Part shown: positions 1 through 6,263 of the stretch, in pieces
Layout of the letters: every line of letters starts with the position of its first letter
Position numbering within the stretch: position 1 is the stretch's first letter
Assembly (NCBI GenBank): GCA_026389655.1
Contig: JAPLHL010000546.1
Span: 1-6,263 of the forward strand
Direction of reading: 5' to 3'
Origin: Chloroflexota bacterium
Lineage (GTDB): Bacteria > Chloroflexota > Dehalococcoidia > GIF9 > UBA5629
Length of the DNA: 6,263 bases
Notes under the pieces: model-generated
What the model saw: the letters and a program-made list of their open reading frames with translations, nothing else
What the model was told of the DNA's origin: nothing
The model's database searches: none
Program-made: the position numbers and the translations under genes

Positions 1-1
1 G

Positions 2-67
2 TTAATACTGATAGCCGGCTGTGCAATTTTAATCGGCGTGCTTTTATTCATAAGCAGATTTATTTAA
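2..67 (+). CDS. C-terminal end of an unidentified membrane protein (partial)
   Basis: Reading from base 2, an open frame gives 21 residues that are almost all hydrophobic (LILIAGCAILIGVLLF, then ISRFI) and stops at TAA 65-67. This looks like a final membrane helix with a single arginine near the end. The start lies left of the window, so neither length nor family can be judged. The next gene starts 19 bases downstream behind a strong ribosome binding site, so the two are probably co-transcribed. The segment is short and could be a chance open frame. The in-frame stop just before the Shine-Dalgarno sequence of the next gene, and the helix-like composition, argue that it is real. Confidence 0.55.
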   Translation, partial: LILIAGCAILIGVLLFISRFI

Positions 68-75
68 GCCCAGAT

Positions 76-82
76 AGGAGGT
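76..82 (+). promoter_or_regulatory. Ribosome binding site for the two-helix membrane protein
   Basis: AGGAGGT lies four bases before the ATG at 87. It is close to a full anti-Shine-Dalgarno match, although the spacing is a little short. It supports this small frame as a translated gene. Confidence 0.7.
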
Positions 83-86
83 AGCC

Positions 87-281
87 ATGCCAGATCCGAA
101 GATGGTAACCTACATATTCGCAATAGTTTTGCTTGCGTGCCTCGTGTTATCATTGGGCGGTTTCCTGGGGAGCAAGTTCCAGGTTTTCCGCGTGGTCATA
201 TTCGCAGCCGCTGTTGCTGTTGTTACCGTTGTCGTATTTGCGATCTATTTCGCCTTTTTGGGGATAAGTGGAAAGTTGTGA
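87..281 (+). CDS. Small two-helix membrane protein, function unknown
   Basis: This is a 64-residue protein that I do not recognise. It has a short polar N-terminus (MPDPK), a first hydrophobic segment at about residues 7-28, and a short loop containing a lysine and an arginine (GSKFQVFR). A second, very hydrophobic segment rich in Val and Ala spans about residues 36-59, followed by a short tail (ISGKL). This is the shape of a two-pass inner-membrane protein with both ends on the same side. No catalytic or metal-binding residues are visible. The start is fixed by the AGGAGGT just upstream. The gene follows another membrane-protein tail by 19 bases and precedes the carbonic-anhydrase-like gene by 50 bases, so all three may form one transcript. 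It could be a small subunit of a membrane complex encoded to the left, but nothing in view shows this. Confidence 0.7.
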   Translation: MPDPKMVTYIFAIVLLACLVLSLGGFLGSKFQVFRVVIFAAAVAVVTVVVFAIYFAFLGISGKL

Positions 282-331
282 ACTTAACCGGCAATTTGAT
301 TGAAATATCTCTTTAAGGAAGGCACAAATCA

Positions 332-715
332 ATGCACAAAGGTAAATTCGGCACCGCTATCAACTGCGTGGACGGCCGTGCACAGTTACCCGTAAACAAC
401 TGGCTCAAACAGAAATACTCACTTGATTATATTGACACCATCACAGAGCCAGGGCCGGACAAAATACTCACCCAGGGCAAACCCGAGCAAGTGGAATCAA
501 TAAAGTCACGCGTCCTCATCTCAGTAAATGCGCATGGCTCGGAAACCGTTCTTATTGCGGCGCATGATGACTGTGCCGGCAATCCCGTTTCAAAAGAAGA
601 ACATATCAAACAGGTCAAGGACTGTGTAAAAATCCTGCGCTCCTGGAAATTGCCAGTTAAGACAATCCTTGGAGTATGGATAAACGAAAATTGGTCAGTG
701 GAGATAGTCGAGTAG
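332..715 (+). CDS. Small beta-carbonic-anhydrase-like zinc protein
   Basis: The protein has 127 residues. It carries a CVDGR motif at residues 12-16 and an HDDC motif at residues 78-81, in the segment AAHDDCAGNP. These match the CxDxR and HxxC signatures of beta-class carbonic anhydrases, where Cys, His and Cys bind zinc and the Asp-Arg pair controls access to the metal. C12, D14, R16, H78 and C81 are all present. Known beta-carbonic anhydrases usually have about 170-220 residues. This one is much shorter and resembles the group Pfam calls putative carbonic anhydrase (Pro_CA_2), whose activity I regard as unproven. No signal peptide is seen, so it should be cytoplasmic. The ATG at 332 is preceded by AAGGAAGG at 315-322. 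The neighbours are small membrane proteins of unknown role. Zinc binding is well supported by the motifs, while CO2 hydration is an inference. Confidence 0.8.
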   Translation: MHKGKFGTAINCVDGRAQLPVNNWLKQKYSLDYIDTITEPGPDKILTQGKPEQVESIKSRVLISVNAHGSETVLIAAHDDCAGNPVSKEEHIKQVKDCVKILRSWKLPVKTILGVWINENWSVEIVE

Positions 716-743
716 TTTGGACAAATACTATACACTAACAAGG

Positions 744-772
744 TTGATCGGCTTTTATGTGTGATGTAAAAT
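744..772 (+). promoter_or_regulatory. Probable sigma-70-type promoter of the exporter operon
   Basis: TTGATC (744-749) and TAAAAT (767-772) are separated by exactly 17 bases. They match the consensus -35 box at 4 of 6 positions and the -10 box at 5 of 6. Transcription would start near 779, giving a leader of about 60 bases before the ATG at 838. The site lies in the only sizeable gap between the carbonic-anhydrase-like gene and the exporter operon, where a promoter is expected. It was read by eye and not tested statistically. Confidence 0.5.
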
Positions 773-776
773 TACA
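765..776. promoter_or_regulatory. Inverted repeat over the -10 box, possible operator
   Basis: TGTAA-AA-TTACA is a perfect inverted repeat with 5-base arms and a 2-base spacer. A looser version extends to GTGTGAT...ATTACAC (759-777) with one imperfect pair. It covers the whole predicted -10 box of the exporter promoter, where a dimeric repressor of MarR or TetR type would block polymerase. No regulator gene lies next to it in the window, so the binding protein is unknown. Short repeats of this size also occur by chance in A+T-rich DNA. Confidence 0.35.
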
Positions 777-824
777 CGAATTTAACGCGTGTTCCTAATT
801 GCGTTGTTATAGAAGCATAGTTAT

Positions 825-830
825 GGAGAG
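825..830 (+). promoter_or_regulatory. Ribosome binding site that selects the adaptor start at 838
   Basis: GGAGAG stands seven bases before the ATG at 838. Starting there gives a standard lipoprotein signal peptide (MRKR, then a hydrophobic core). An in-frame ATG at 823 and a TTG at 799 would add polar residues before the signal and have no comparable site at proper distance. Confidence 0.55.
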
Positions 831-837
831 TCCTGAT

Positions 838-2347
838 ATGAGAAAGAGGTTAATTCCGGCGATCACGCTGATCACATTGCTGGCTGTTATCTTTTCGTCG
901 TGCGCCCAGCAGAAAAAGGAAATCCTCCCCAGCCAGATGGCTTCTACAACACGCGGAGACCTTATCCTCTCCGTCTCCTCCGACGGCAACCTCGACATGC
1001 CCAACCAGGTACGCCTCAAGTTCGGCACCCCGGGCACCGTCAAGGACATCCCGGCTGAGCAATACCAGCGTTGTCCAGACCTGCTGCGGCAGCCGCTATC
1101 CCACTTTCTACTCGCTGGCCACCGCTCTCCTGCGCTTCGAACAGGCACAGGAGGAAATCGCCTCTGCCAAAGCTAACCTGGCCAATGCTAAATACGCCGC
1201 TGCGGCATCCGATCTCTCCATGGCAGGTTATGACCTCACGGCCGCCAGGTCGGTCTATGCCGACCCCAAGCTCGATACTACCCAGACCCAGTACAATGCC
1301 CTTAACCAACCTGTCCCCATTTTCCCCGAACTCGATCAGGTCGCCGCCGTCCTCGACGCCCAACTCAACAGCCTGGCTTCCCTTCGCTCCCTGATTGAAT
1401 CCGGCGATTATACCGCAGCCCTCTCCTCTATTGAGGCCCTGACCGTCGCCCTCGACGAAGCACATACCATCGTCAAACAGAATTCACGCCTTCCAGGCGC
1501 CTATACCTATCCCGATACATCCACCTCACTGGCCATCTCCCGACAGGTGCTGGACGCCATCTCCGACATCGAGACCATGATTTACCAGGATAGCTACGAC
1601 CGCGTCAAGGTATCGGAAAAATTGCGCATGGCCAAGCATGACCTGCTCATGAGCAACATGATTTTGGACGAGAGTGAGACCATTTACCGCGCCGGCCTTA
1701 ACCCTCAAACCCTGCGCAATTACAACATCAACATCGAGACCGCCCTGATCAACCTCAATAAAGCCAAGCAGGAACTGCTTAAAACTGAAATCATTGCACC
1801 CTTCGACGGAACTATTGTCGCCGTCGACGTTAAAGTCAACGACCAGCTATCCCAGTTCGATTACTCCTCCAAAACTGCCGTCTACCTGGTGGATACCAAG
1901 ACCATCAGGATGACGGGCGTTATCGATGAAATCGATATCACCAAGGTCAAAGTCGGACAGTCTGTTATCCTCACCGTCGATGCCCTTCCCGGGCAGAAGC
2001 TTAACGGTCACGTGACTTTTGTTTCCCCCTTCGGCACACTGCAAGCAGGCGTGGTCAACTTCCCAGTAGAGGTCTACCTGGACCAGTCCGAGAATACCAC
2101 CGACTTGAGAGGAGGCCTGACCGCCACGGCTGATATCGTCATAGGAAAACGAGACAACGTCCTTCAGGTACCCAACCGGGCCATCAAGGGACTCTCCGGC
2201 GATTACTGGGTAGATTTAGTAACTGACCCAGCCACGGCAGCAACTGCAAAACGGCCTGTAACAATCGGCATGCAGAATAAAAAGATGACAGAGATCGTAT
2301 CGGGACTTAAAGAGGGAGAAAGAGTACTTGTCGAAGCACTAAAGTAA
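838..2347 (+). pseudogene. MacA/HlyD-type exporter adaptor lipoprotein, broken by a frame change
   Basis: This is the membrane fusion protein of the ABC exporter encoded next to it. The frame starting at 838 gives a lipoprotein signal (basic MRKR, hydrophobic core, cysteine in IFSSC at about residue 22). It continues into the opening of the adaptor core, TTRGDLILSVSSDGNL then FGTPGTVKDIP. After about 1059 this frame becomes meaningless and stops at 1176. From about 1061 the next frame takes over (NTSVVQT, then LLRFEQAQEE) and stays open to TAA 2345-2347. That part has a long helical region, the second half of the lipoyl-like domain (APFDGTIVAVDVKVNDQL, nt 1796-1849), a beta-barrel region (MTGVIDEIDITKVKVGQSV) and the usual end (GLKEGERVLVEAL). 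The expected first lipoyl half, of the type EGDxVKxGxxLAxLD, is absent between the two parts. This points to loss of perhaps 25-40 codons with a frame change. A start at the internal ATG 1220 would leave a protein without signal, anchor or complete lipoyl domain. A sequencing or assembly error is possible. The family assignment is strong; true inactivation is less sure. Confidence 0.75.
1057..1062 (+). other. Frame-change junction inside the adaptor gene
   Basis: Sensible adaptor sequence ends at GTVKDIPAE in one frame (last codon GAG 1057-1059) and resumes at AAT 1061 in the next frame. Both frames are open on either side for well over 100 bases, so stop codons do not mark the exact point. 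It is placed from protein family character. If the cause is a deletion, its length is 3n+2 bases. No long repeat flanks the point. Confidence 0.55.
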
Positions 2348-2361
2348 TTACAATTAATAGT

Positions 2362-2368
2362 GGGGAGG
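2362..2368 (+). promoter_or_regulatory. Ribosome binding site of the ATPase gene
   Basis: GGGGAGG lies ten bases before the ATG at 2379. It gives the ATPase its own translation start, so expression of the ATPase and permease need not depend on translation of the broken adaptor gene upstream. Confidence 0.6.
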
Positions 2369-2378
2369 TTGATCAGTT

Positions 2379-3053
2379 ATGTCTTTAATTCATCTCGGCA
2401 GTATAGTGAAGATTTATCAAATTGGAAATGTACAGGTGAATGCACTAGACCATATCAATGTGGATATCGAAGCAGGGGAGATGGTATCGATCATGGGACC
2501 TTCCGGCTCCGGCAAATCTACCCTTATGAACGTAATCGGCTGTCTTGATCGGCCCACTTCAGGGACATACGAATTGGACGGCATTGATGTCAGCCGCATG
2601 ACTGACGACCAACTGGCTAAAGTACGCAATCAGAAGATAGGATTTGTATTCCAATCCTACAATCTACTGCCACGGTTGAATGCTGCCATGAACGCAGAAC
2701 TGCCTTTGATTTATAGCGCCACAAAGAACAGGCATGCACGTGCTATTAAGGCCATGGAGGCAGTCGGTATAGATCAGCGTGCTCATCACAAGCCAAACGA
2801 AATGTCCGGCGGGGAACAGCAGCGTGTAGCTATCGCTCGTGCCCTTGTCAACGACCCACCTTTAATCCTGGCTGACGAACCAACCGGGAACCTGGATACC
2901 CGCACGAGCCACAGCATTATGGAATTCATGAAAGAGCTTAATAATAAAGGTATCACTATTGTAATCGTCACGCATGAAGAGGACATAGCCAAGTTTACCC
3001 AGAGAACCATTTATCTGCGTGACGGACAAATAGTCAAGGAGACCAAAAAGTGA
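2379..3053 (+). CDS. ABC exporter ATPase, MacB/LolD type
   Basis: This 224-residue ATP-binding subunit drives a MacB/LolD-type ABC transporter, hydrolysing ATP on the cytoplasmic face. All core motifs are intact: Walker [10 protein letters not shown] at residues 40-48, Q-loop Q92 in [10 protein letters not shown], signature MSGGEQQ at 142-148, Walker B LILADEP at 162-168, D-loop NLD at 171-173, and the switch histidine H199 in VTHE. The length is normal for the group. A Q-loop followed by SYNLLP, and the segment EPTGNLDT, are typical of this subfamily, which pairs with FtsX-like permeases and not with many-helix permeases. The start at ATG 2379 has GGGGAGG upstream. The gene lies 31 bases after the adaptor and overlaps the permease by four bases, so ATPase and permease are made together. 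The substrate cannot be read from the sequence. Confidence 0.95.
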   Translation: MSLIHLGSIVKIYQIGNVQVNALDHINVDIEAGEMVSIMGPSGSGKSTLMNVIGCLDRPTSGTYELDGIDVSRMTDDQLAKVRNQKIGFVFQSYNLLPRLNAAMNAELPLIYSATKNRHARAIKAMEAVGIDQRAHHKPNEMSGGEQQRVAIARALVNDPPLILADEPTGNLDTRTSHSIMEFMKELNNKGITIVIVTHEEDIAKFTQRTIYLRDGQIVKETKK

Positions 3054-4288
3054 ACCTTGCCCAGCATTTCCTATCAGCCTGGCAGGCGCTGATGGCAAAC
3101 AAGCTACGTTCCTTTCTCACTATCCTGGGCATTGTAATTGGCGTGGGAGCTGTTGTTTTCCTGGTATCGTTTGGCAGGGGCCAGCAGGCAGCTATGACGT
3201 CTATATTTGAAAATATGGGAGCAAATGCTATTTATGTATCAGGTTCCAGCCGCCAGTTGATGGGAGGAGTAAGACCGGTGGGCACTCTTACACAGGAAGA
3301 TGCAGAAGCATTGAGCAATGTGAACAAAGCTCCTGCGGTCATAGCGGTTGCACCAATGTACAATCAAATGTTCAAAGCCGTTTACGGTAACCAAATAAGA
3401 ACCATCAGCGTCATGGGTACTACATTGGCAATTCAGGATATTCTGAACTATAAAGTGGCTAAGGGTAATTTTTTCAATGACCAGGACGAGCACAGGGATG
3501 CAAGTGTGTGCATACTCGGTGCGCAAGCCGCTACCGACCTTTTCGGTACTGTCAATCCTATCGGCGAGACAATACGAATGGGCGGGCGTAAGTTTGACGT
3601 TATAGGCATTTTCGAATCGCGCGGGGGATTTATGGGCGGTAGTGCCGATAATTTCATCATGATCCCCCTTTCGACCATGCAAGCCAGGTTCGGAATTGAG
3701 ACTACACCACAGGGGCACCCTGTGCAAACCATAGTAGCCGAGGCAGCCAGTACCAGTGTTGTTAACACAGCTAAAGACCAGATCTCGCAAATACTGCAAC
3801 AACGCCACCATATAAGGGAAGGGGAGGAGAATGACTTTAACGTTATCGACATGCAGGAAATCCTCAAACGTATGCAACAGTCGATGGCGGTCTTCCAGGT
3901 TTTTCTGGCCAGCGTAGCCAGCATTTCACTCATAGTAGGCGGCATCGGGATCATGAACATCATGTTGGTTTCCGTTACAGAGCGCACCCGCGAAATCGGC
4001 ATACGCAAGGCAATTGGAGCAAGACGCCGCGATATTCTTATTCAGTTCCTTGTGGAATCAGCCTTACTCAGCCTCTCCGGAGGTGTGATCGGGCTCATAA
4101 TCGCGGGACTGGGTTCAATTGCGATAAGCGGGCAAACAATGAATAATATGCCTGTCAGCGCGCCTATTTCAATGGATATTATCTTGATCGCACTTGTAGT
4201 GGCAATCTTCACGGGTATCATCTCTGGAACGTACCCTGCATTCAGGGCAGCAAAACTCGACCCTATCGAATCATTGCGTCACGAATAA
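3050..4288 (+). CDS. ABC exporter permease, MacB/FtsX family
   Basis: This 412-residue permease has the MacB layout of four membrane helices with a large extracytoplasmic domain after the first. Helix 1 is at about residues 21-41 (FLTILGIVIGVGAVVFLV). The MacB-type outer domain spans about 42-280. Helices 2, 3 and 4 lie at about 284-308, 335-359 and 375-396. The C-terminal FtsX domain has the hallmark ERTREIGIRKAIGA (311-324) at the cytoplasmic end of helix 2 and the ending YPAFRAAKLDPIESLR. Translation starts at GTG 3050, which overlaps the ATPase stop (GTGA), a typical sign of translational coupling. Unlike E. coli MacB, the ATPase is a separate protein. Such transporters work by mechanotransmission, moving substrates outside the membrane with help from an adaptor. 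Here the adaptor gene next door is damaged. Candidate substrates (peptide, lipid, antibiotic) cannot be distinguished. Confidence 0.93.
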   Translation: MNLAQHFLSAWQALMANKLRSFLTILGIVIGVGAVVFLVSFGRGQQAAMTSIFENMGANAIYVSGSSRQLMGGVRPVGTLTQEDAEALSNVNKAPAVIAVAPMYNQMFKAVYGNQIRTISVMGTTLAIQDILNYKVAKGNFFNDQDEHRDASVCILGAQAATDLFGTVNPIGETIRMGGRKFDVIGIFESRGGFMGGSADNFIMIPLSTMQARFGIETTPQGHPVQTIVAEAASTSVVNTAKDQISQILQQRHHIREGEENDFNVIDMQEILKRMQQSMAVFQVFLASVASISLIVGGIGIMNIMLVSVTERTREIGIRKAIGARRRDILIQFLVESALLSLSGGVIGLIIAGLGSIAISGQTMNNMPVSAPISMDIILIALVVAIFTGIISGTYPAFRAAKLDPIESLRHE

Positions 4289-4290
4289 AC

Positions 4291-4857
4291 TTATTTTCCC
4301 TGTATCAGGGACATGAATTCAGCCCGTGTGGCCGGGCGTCTTTCAAAACCACCGCGCATAGCGGATGTGATCACATTGGTACCAGGCTTTTTTATACCAC
4401 GCATTATCATGCAAAGATGCTCCGCCTGTATTACTACACCTACCCCATCCGGCTTCAGCGAATCCATAATCACATCGGCAATCTGCTTGTTCATCCTCTC
4501 CTGTAACTGCAGACGTCTAGAATAGATCTCAACCACCTGAGCCAACTTGCTGACACCTACTACCCGTCCATTAGAATTCGGAATATAACCGATATGGACT
4601 ACACCATAGAAGGGTAAAAAGTGATGTTCACACATGGAATGAAATGGTATATCTCTAACAATTACCATCTCACGGTGCCCGGCCGAAAAACCCGAAGCAA
4701 GCACTTCACGTGCATCCATTTGAATACCCGAGAATAGCTCTGCGTACATCTCCCGCAGTCTTCTCGGCGTATCTACAAGGCCTTCACGCTTCGGATCCTC
4801 ACCTATTGCCTCGATGATATCCAACATCGCTTTTTCTATTTTATCGCCATCCAACAT
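4291..4857 (-). CDS. folE: GTP cyclohydrolase I
   Basis: FolE converts GTP to 7,8-dihydroneopterin triphosphate plus formate, the first step towards folate and also feeding queuosine and other pterins. It is cytoplasmic and in known members a homodecamer. The 188-residue length is typical. The zinc ligands are visible as C76 and H79 in SMCEHHFLPF and C149 in EHLCMIMRG, with the catalytic histidine H78 between them. Other family marks are EDPKREGLVDTPRR (20-33), GRVVGVSKLAQVVEIYSRRLQ (in the region 97-117) and the closing RGGFERRPATRAEFM. The ATG at 4857 gives the normal N-terminus. Its ribosome binding site is weak (AAAGG, about 15 bases upstream), so translation may depend on the gene before it. 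It is last in the - strand run, and its stop is two bases from the permease stop on the other strand. Confidence 0.96.
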   Translation of the reverse strand: MLDGDKIEKAMLDIIEAIGEDPKREGLVDTPRRLREMYAELFSGIQMDAREVLASGFSAGHREMVIVRDIPFHSMCEHHFLPFYGVVHIGYIPNSNGRVVGVSKLAQVVEIYSRRLQLQERMNKQIADVIMDSLKPDGVGVVIQAEHLCMIMRGIKKPGTNVITSAMRGGFERRPATRAEFMSLIQGK

Positions 4858-4883
4858 TATGTTTATTTATTGCCTTTCTTAAA

Positions 4884-4889
4884 ATTATA
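4884..4889 (-). promoter_or_regulatory. Isolated TATAAT box before folE
   Basis: On the - strand the short A+T-rich gap before folE holds a perfect TATAAT. A transcript from it would start about 20 bases before the folE ATG. No -35 box is found at 16-18 bases upstream, where the flavin-reductase 3' end lies. It may be a weak internal promoter or just A+T-rich sequence. Confidence 0.22.
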
Positions 4890-4890
4890 T

Positions 4891-5469
4891 TTACTTTTTA
4901 CCGTATATATCTTTATCCAAAAACTTGATCGTGGTCTTATCAGCGGAGCAATAAGTATCACCACCCAGATAAAGGGCCGGCTGCACAACATTTAGATCAA
5001 GTACACCATCCTCTTTGAATACACTCTCAGCAGTGTGCACGGCTACTATCTCACCTATTATCCAGGCATGATCACCAAAAACCCGGTTATCAATTACCCT
5101 GCACTCAAACGCTGCGTAAGCATCCCGGATAATCGGCACATCCAACTTAACCGCCGAGTCTTCTGCCAAATTAAACTCGGTGAACTTATCCGTGTAGCTG
5201 CCGCTACTTCCGCCAACGGCAGCTACGGCCTCGATTTTCTCATATGGCATGAAGTTAACGCCGAACTGTTTACTTTCCGTGATCATATTATAAGTATAGC
5301 GCTTCGGCGAGACTGCAATACCATAGTACGGTGGATTAAAAGACATCGGGCAGTGCCATGCAACGGCCATAGCATTTTTCCTGCCCGAGTAATTGACTGT
5401 GACAATAGTGGCAGCCCTGGGATAATGTTGATAGAATGCCCCTGCGTTCTCCGCAACAACCTTCAACAT
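4891..5469 (-). CDS. Flavin reductase-like FMN-binding protein
   Basis: This 192-residue protein has the FMN-binding split-barrel fold of the flavin reductase-like family. Family marks are the opening strand with PRAATIVTVNYSGRKNAMAVAWHCPMS split as PRAATIVTV (17-25) and NAMAVAWHCPMS (32-43), then NPPYYGIAVSPKRYTYNMI (45-63), FGVNFM (69-74), and a late segment ending in PALYLGGDTY (164-173). The length fits. Members bind FMN and either reduce free flavin with NAD(P)H for a partner enzyme or act as redox proteins in anaerobes; which applies here cannot be told. A CxxC pair is absent. The ATG at 5469 is set by AGGAGG six bases upstream. It sits 28 bases after threonine synthase and 33 bases before folE on the same strand, suggesting one transcript without an obvious shared pathway. 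Confidence 0.88.
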   Translation of the reverse strand: MLKVVAENAGAFYQHYPRAATIVTVNYSGRKNAMAVAWHCPMSFNPPYYGIAVSPKRYTYNMITESKQFGVNFMPYEKIEAVAAVGGSSGSYTDKFTEFNLAEDSAVKLDVPIIRDAYAAFECRVIDNRVFGDHAWIIGEIVAVHTAESVFKEDGVLDLNVVQPALYLGGDTYCSADKTTIKFLDKDIYGKK

Positions 5470-5475
5470 GACGAT

Positions 5476-5481
5476 CCTCCT
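5476..5481 (-). promoter_or_regulatory. Ribosome binding site of the flavin reductase-like gene
   Basis: On the - strand AGGAGG lies six bases before the ATG at 5467-5469, the optimum arrangement. It fixes the start and shows that this gene is translated independently within the run. Confidence 0.75.
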
Positions 5482-5497
5482 CTCTAAGAACGGGAAC

Positions 5498-6263
5498 CTA
5501 TTTCTTCAATCCGAGGTGTTTCTCAATCACTTCAAGGTCAGCCGGCAGTTCAGGGAACGGCTTCACATATTTAGTTGGAATATCGGGGTCCTTCAACCCG
5601 TTTCCGGTTACGATGCAGACAATCCTTTTCCCCTTGAAGCTCTTACCCTGCTTGACCAGTTTCAGCAGGCCTGCCAAGGGTGCAGCCGACGCCGGCTCCC
5701 CGAATACGCCTTCCTTACCAGCCATAAGCTTATATGCAGCAAGTATTTCATCGTCAGTGACGCTATCGATGATGCCACCCGATTCGTCTCTTGCTGCTAC
5801 AGCGCTCTTCCAGCTTGCAGGATTGCCTATACGGATTGCAGTCGCTATTGTCTGCGGCGCTTCAACGATCATATTTTTAACTATGGGTGCAGCACCCTCC
5901 GCTTGAAAGCCCATCATTACGGGAGTTTTATCAACCTTCCCGCAGTTTTTCCATTCCTTGAAACCTTTCCAGTAGGCGGTAATATTCCCTGCGTTGCCCA
6001 CCGGGATAAAGAGGTAGTCAGGCACGTAACCCAGATCGTCAATTATCTCAAATGAAGAAGTCTTCTGTCCCTCAATACGATAAGGATTTAATGAGTTTAC
6101 CAGGGTTATGGGATATTTATCAGCCAGGATACGGGTCACTTTCAGCGCCTGGTCGAAATTACCCTCAACGGCAATTATCTCAGCCCCATAAGCTATGGCC
6201 TGGGCCATCTTACCAATGGCGATCTTACCTTTGGGCACCAGTATAATTACTTTCAAACCAAAA
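5498..6263 (-). CDS. thrC: Threonine synthase (N-terminus outside the window)
   Basis: This PLP enzyme turns O-phosphohomoserine into threonine and phosphate, the last step of threonine synthesis. The frame is open to the window edge. The residues just before the apparent TTG start at 6256 are Phe-Gly, reading on into GLKVIILVPKGKIAIGK, a mid-protein motif. The true start is therefore to the right, and about 100 residues, including the PLP lysine region, are missing from view. The last 254 residues are present. Counting from 6256, visible marks are EGQKTSSFEI (62-71), the phosphate-binding glycine loop PVGNAGN (85-91), GFQAEGAAPIV (116-126), GEPASAAPLAGL (186-197) and TGNGLKDPD (217-225). These fit the shorter threonine synthase type of about 350 residues. 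The gene ends in TAG, 28 bases before the flavin reductase-like gene. The promoter is outside the window. Confidence 0.93.
   Translation of the reverse strand, partial: FGLKVIILVPKGKIAIGKMAQAIAYGAEIIAVEGNFDQALKVTRILADKYPITLVNSLNPYRIEGQKTSSFEIIDDLGYVPDYLFIPVGNAGNITAYWKGFKEWKNCGKVDKTPVMMGFQAEGAAPIVKNMIVEAPQTIATAIRIGNPASWKSAVAARDESGGIIDSVTDDEILAAYKLMAGKEGVFGEPASAAPLAGLLKLVKQGKSFKGKRIVCIVTGNGLKDPDIPTKYVKPFPELPADLEVIEKHLGLKK

Noticed and set aside
1057..1062. Programmed ribosomal frameshift joining the two adaptor frames
   Set aside because: No slippery heptamer is visible at the junction, and a frameshift would not restore the missing first half of the lipoyl-like domain.
1220..1222. ATG 1220 as the true start of the adaptor
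   Set aside because: Meaningful adaptor-like sequence in the same frame extends back to about 1061, there is no ribosome binding site, and a protein from here would have no export signal.
1040..1465. 141-codon - strand open frame with Gly-rich product over the adaptor junction
   Set aside because: It is the complement of C-rich codons of the adaptor gene; the Gly-rich product results from the skew.
3239..4008. Long - strand open frames (212 and 186 codons) opposite the permease gene
   Set aside because: They lie fully inside a well-supported permease gene, lack ribosome binding sites that I can see, and have low-complexity Ile/Ser/Cys-rich products.
4298..4310. CCCTG-TAT-CAGGG inverted repeat as terminator for the exporter operon
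   Set aside because: The stem has five pairs only, is not followed by a T-tract on either strand, and lies in the conserved folE 3' coding end.
5468..6055. 195-codon open frame on the + strand opposite threonine synthase
   Set aside because: The opposite strand encodes a clear threonine synthase with intact motifs; the + strand product has no recognisable features.
6254..6256. TTG at 6254-6256 as the start of threonine synthase
   Set aside because: The frame continues to the edge of the window and the sequence there is a mid-protein motif; roughly 100 residues including the PLP lysine would be missing.

Overview
This is an ordinary-looking stretch of bacterial chromosome with about half G+C. 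It carries two convergent gene runs and no RNA gene, CRISPR array, insertion sequence or phage gene that I can see. The lipoprotein-type export adaptor, the AGGAGG-type ribosome binding sites and the general style of the proteins suggest an anaerobic environmental bacterium. My best guess is the Chloroflexota (Dehalococcoidia-like), but that rests on remembered family resemblance and is not proven by the sequence.

Left part, + strand (1-715): the tail of an unidentified membrane protein (to 67), a 64-residue protein with two membrane helices (87-281), and a 127-residue protein with beta-carbonic-anhydrase-type zinc ligands (332-715).

Centre, + strand (716-4288): a probable promoter with an inverted repeat over its -10 box leads into a MacA/MacB-type ABC exporter operon. 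The adaptor gene (838-2347) is broken. Its lipoprotein N-terminus and its large C-terminal part lie in different frames, and the first half of the lipoyl-like domain is missing at the junction near 1060. The ATPase (2379-3053) and the FtsX/MacB permease (3050-4288) look intact and overlap by four bases.

Right part, - strand (4291-6263), read right to left: threonine synthase (N-terminus beyond the window), a flavin-reductase-like FMN protein, and GTP cyclohydrolase I. The gaps of about 30 bases between them suggest one transcription unit of unrelated housekeeping functions. The last - strand gene ends only two bases from the end of the permease gene, with no room for a dedicated terminator.

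I found no convincing new multi-gene system. The items most worth checking are the lesion in the adaptor gene, the promoter-operator arrangement before it, and the small carbonic-anhydrase-like protein.
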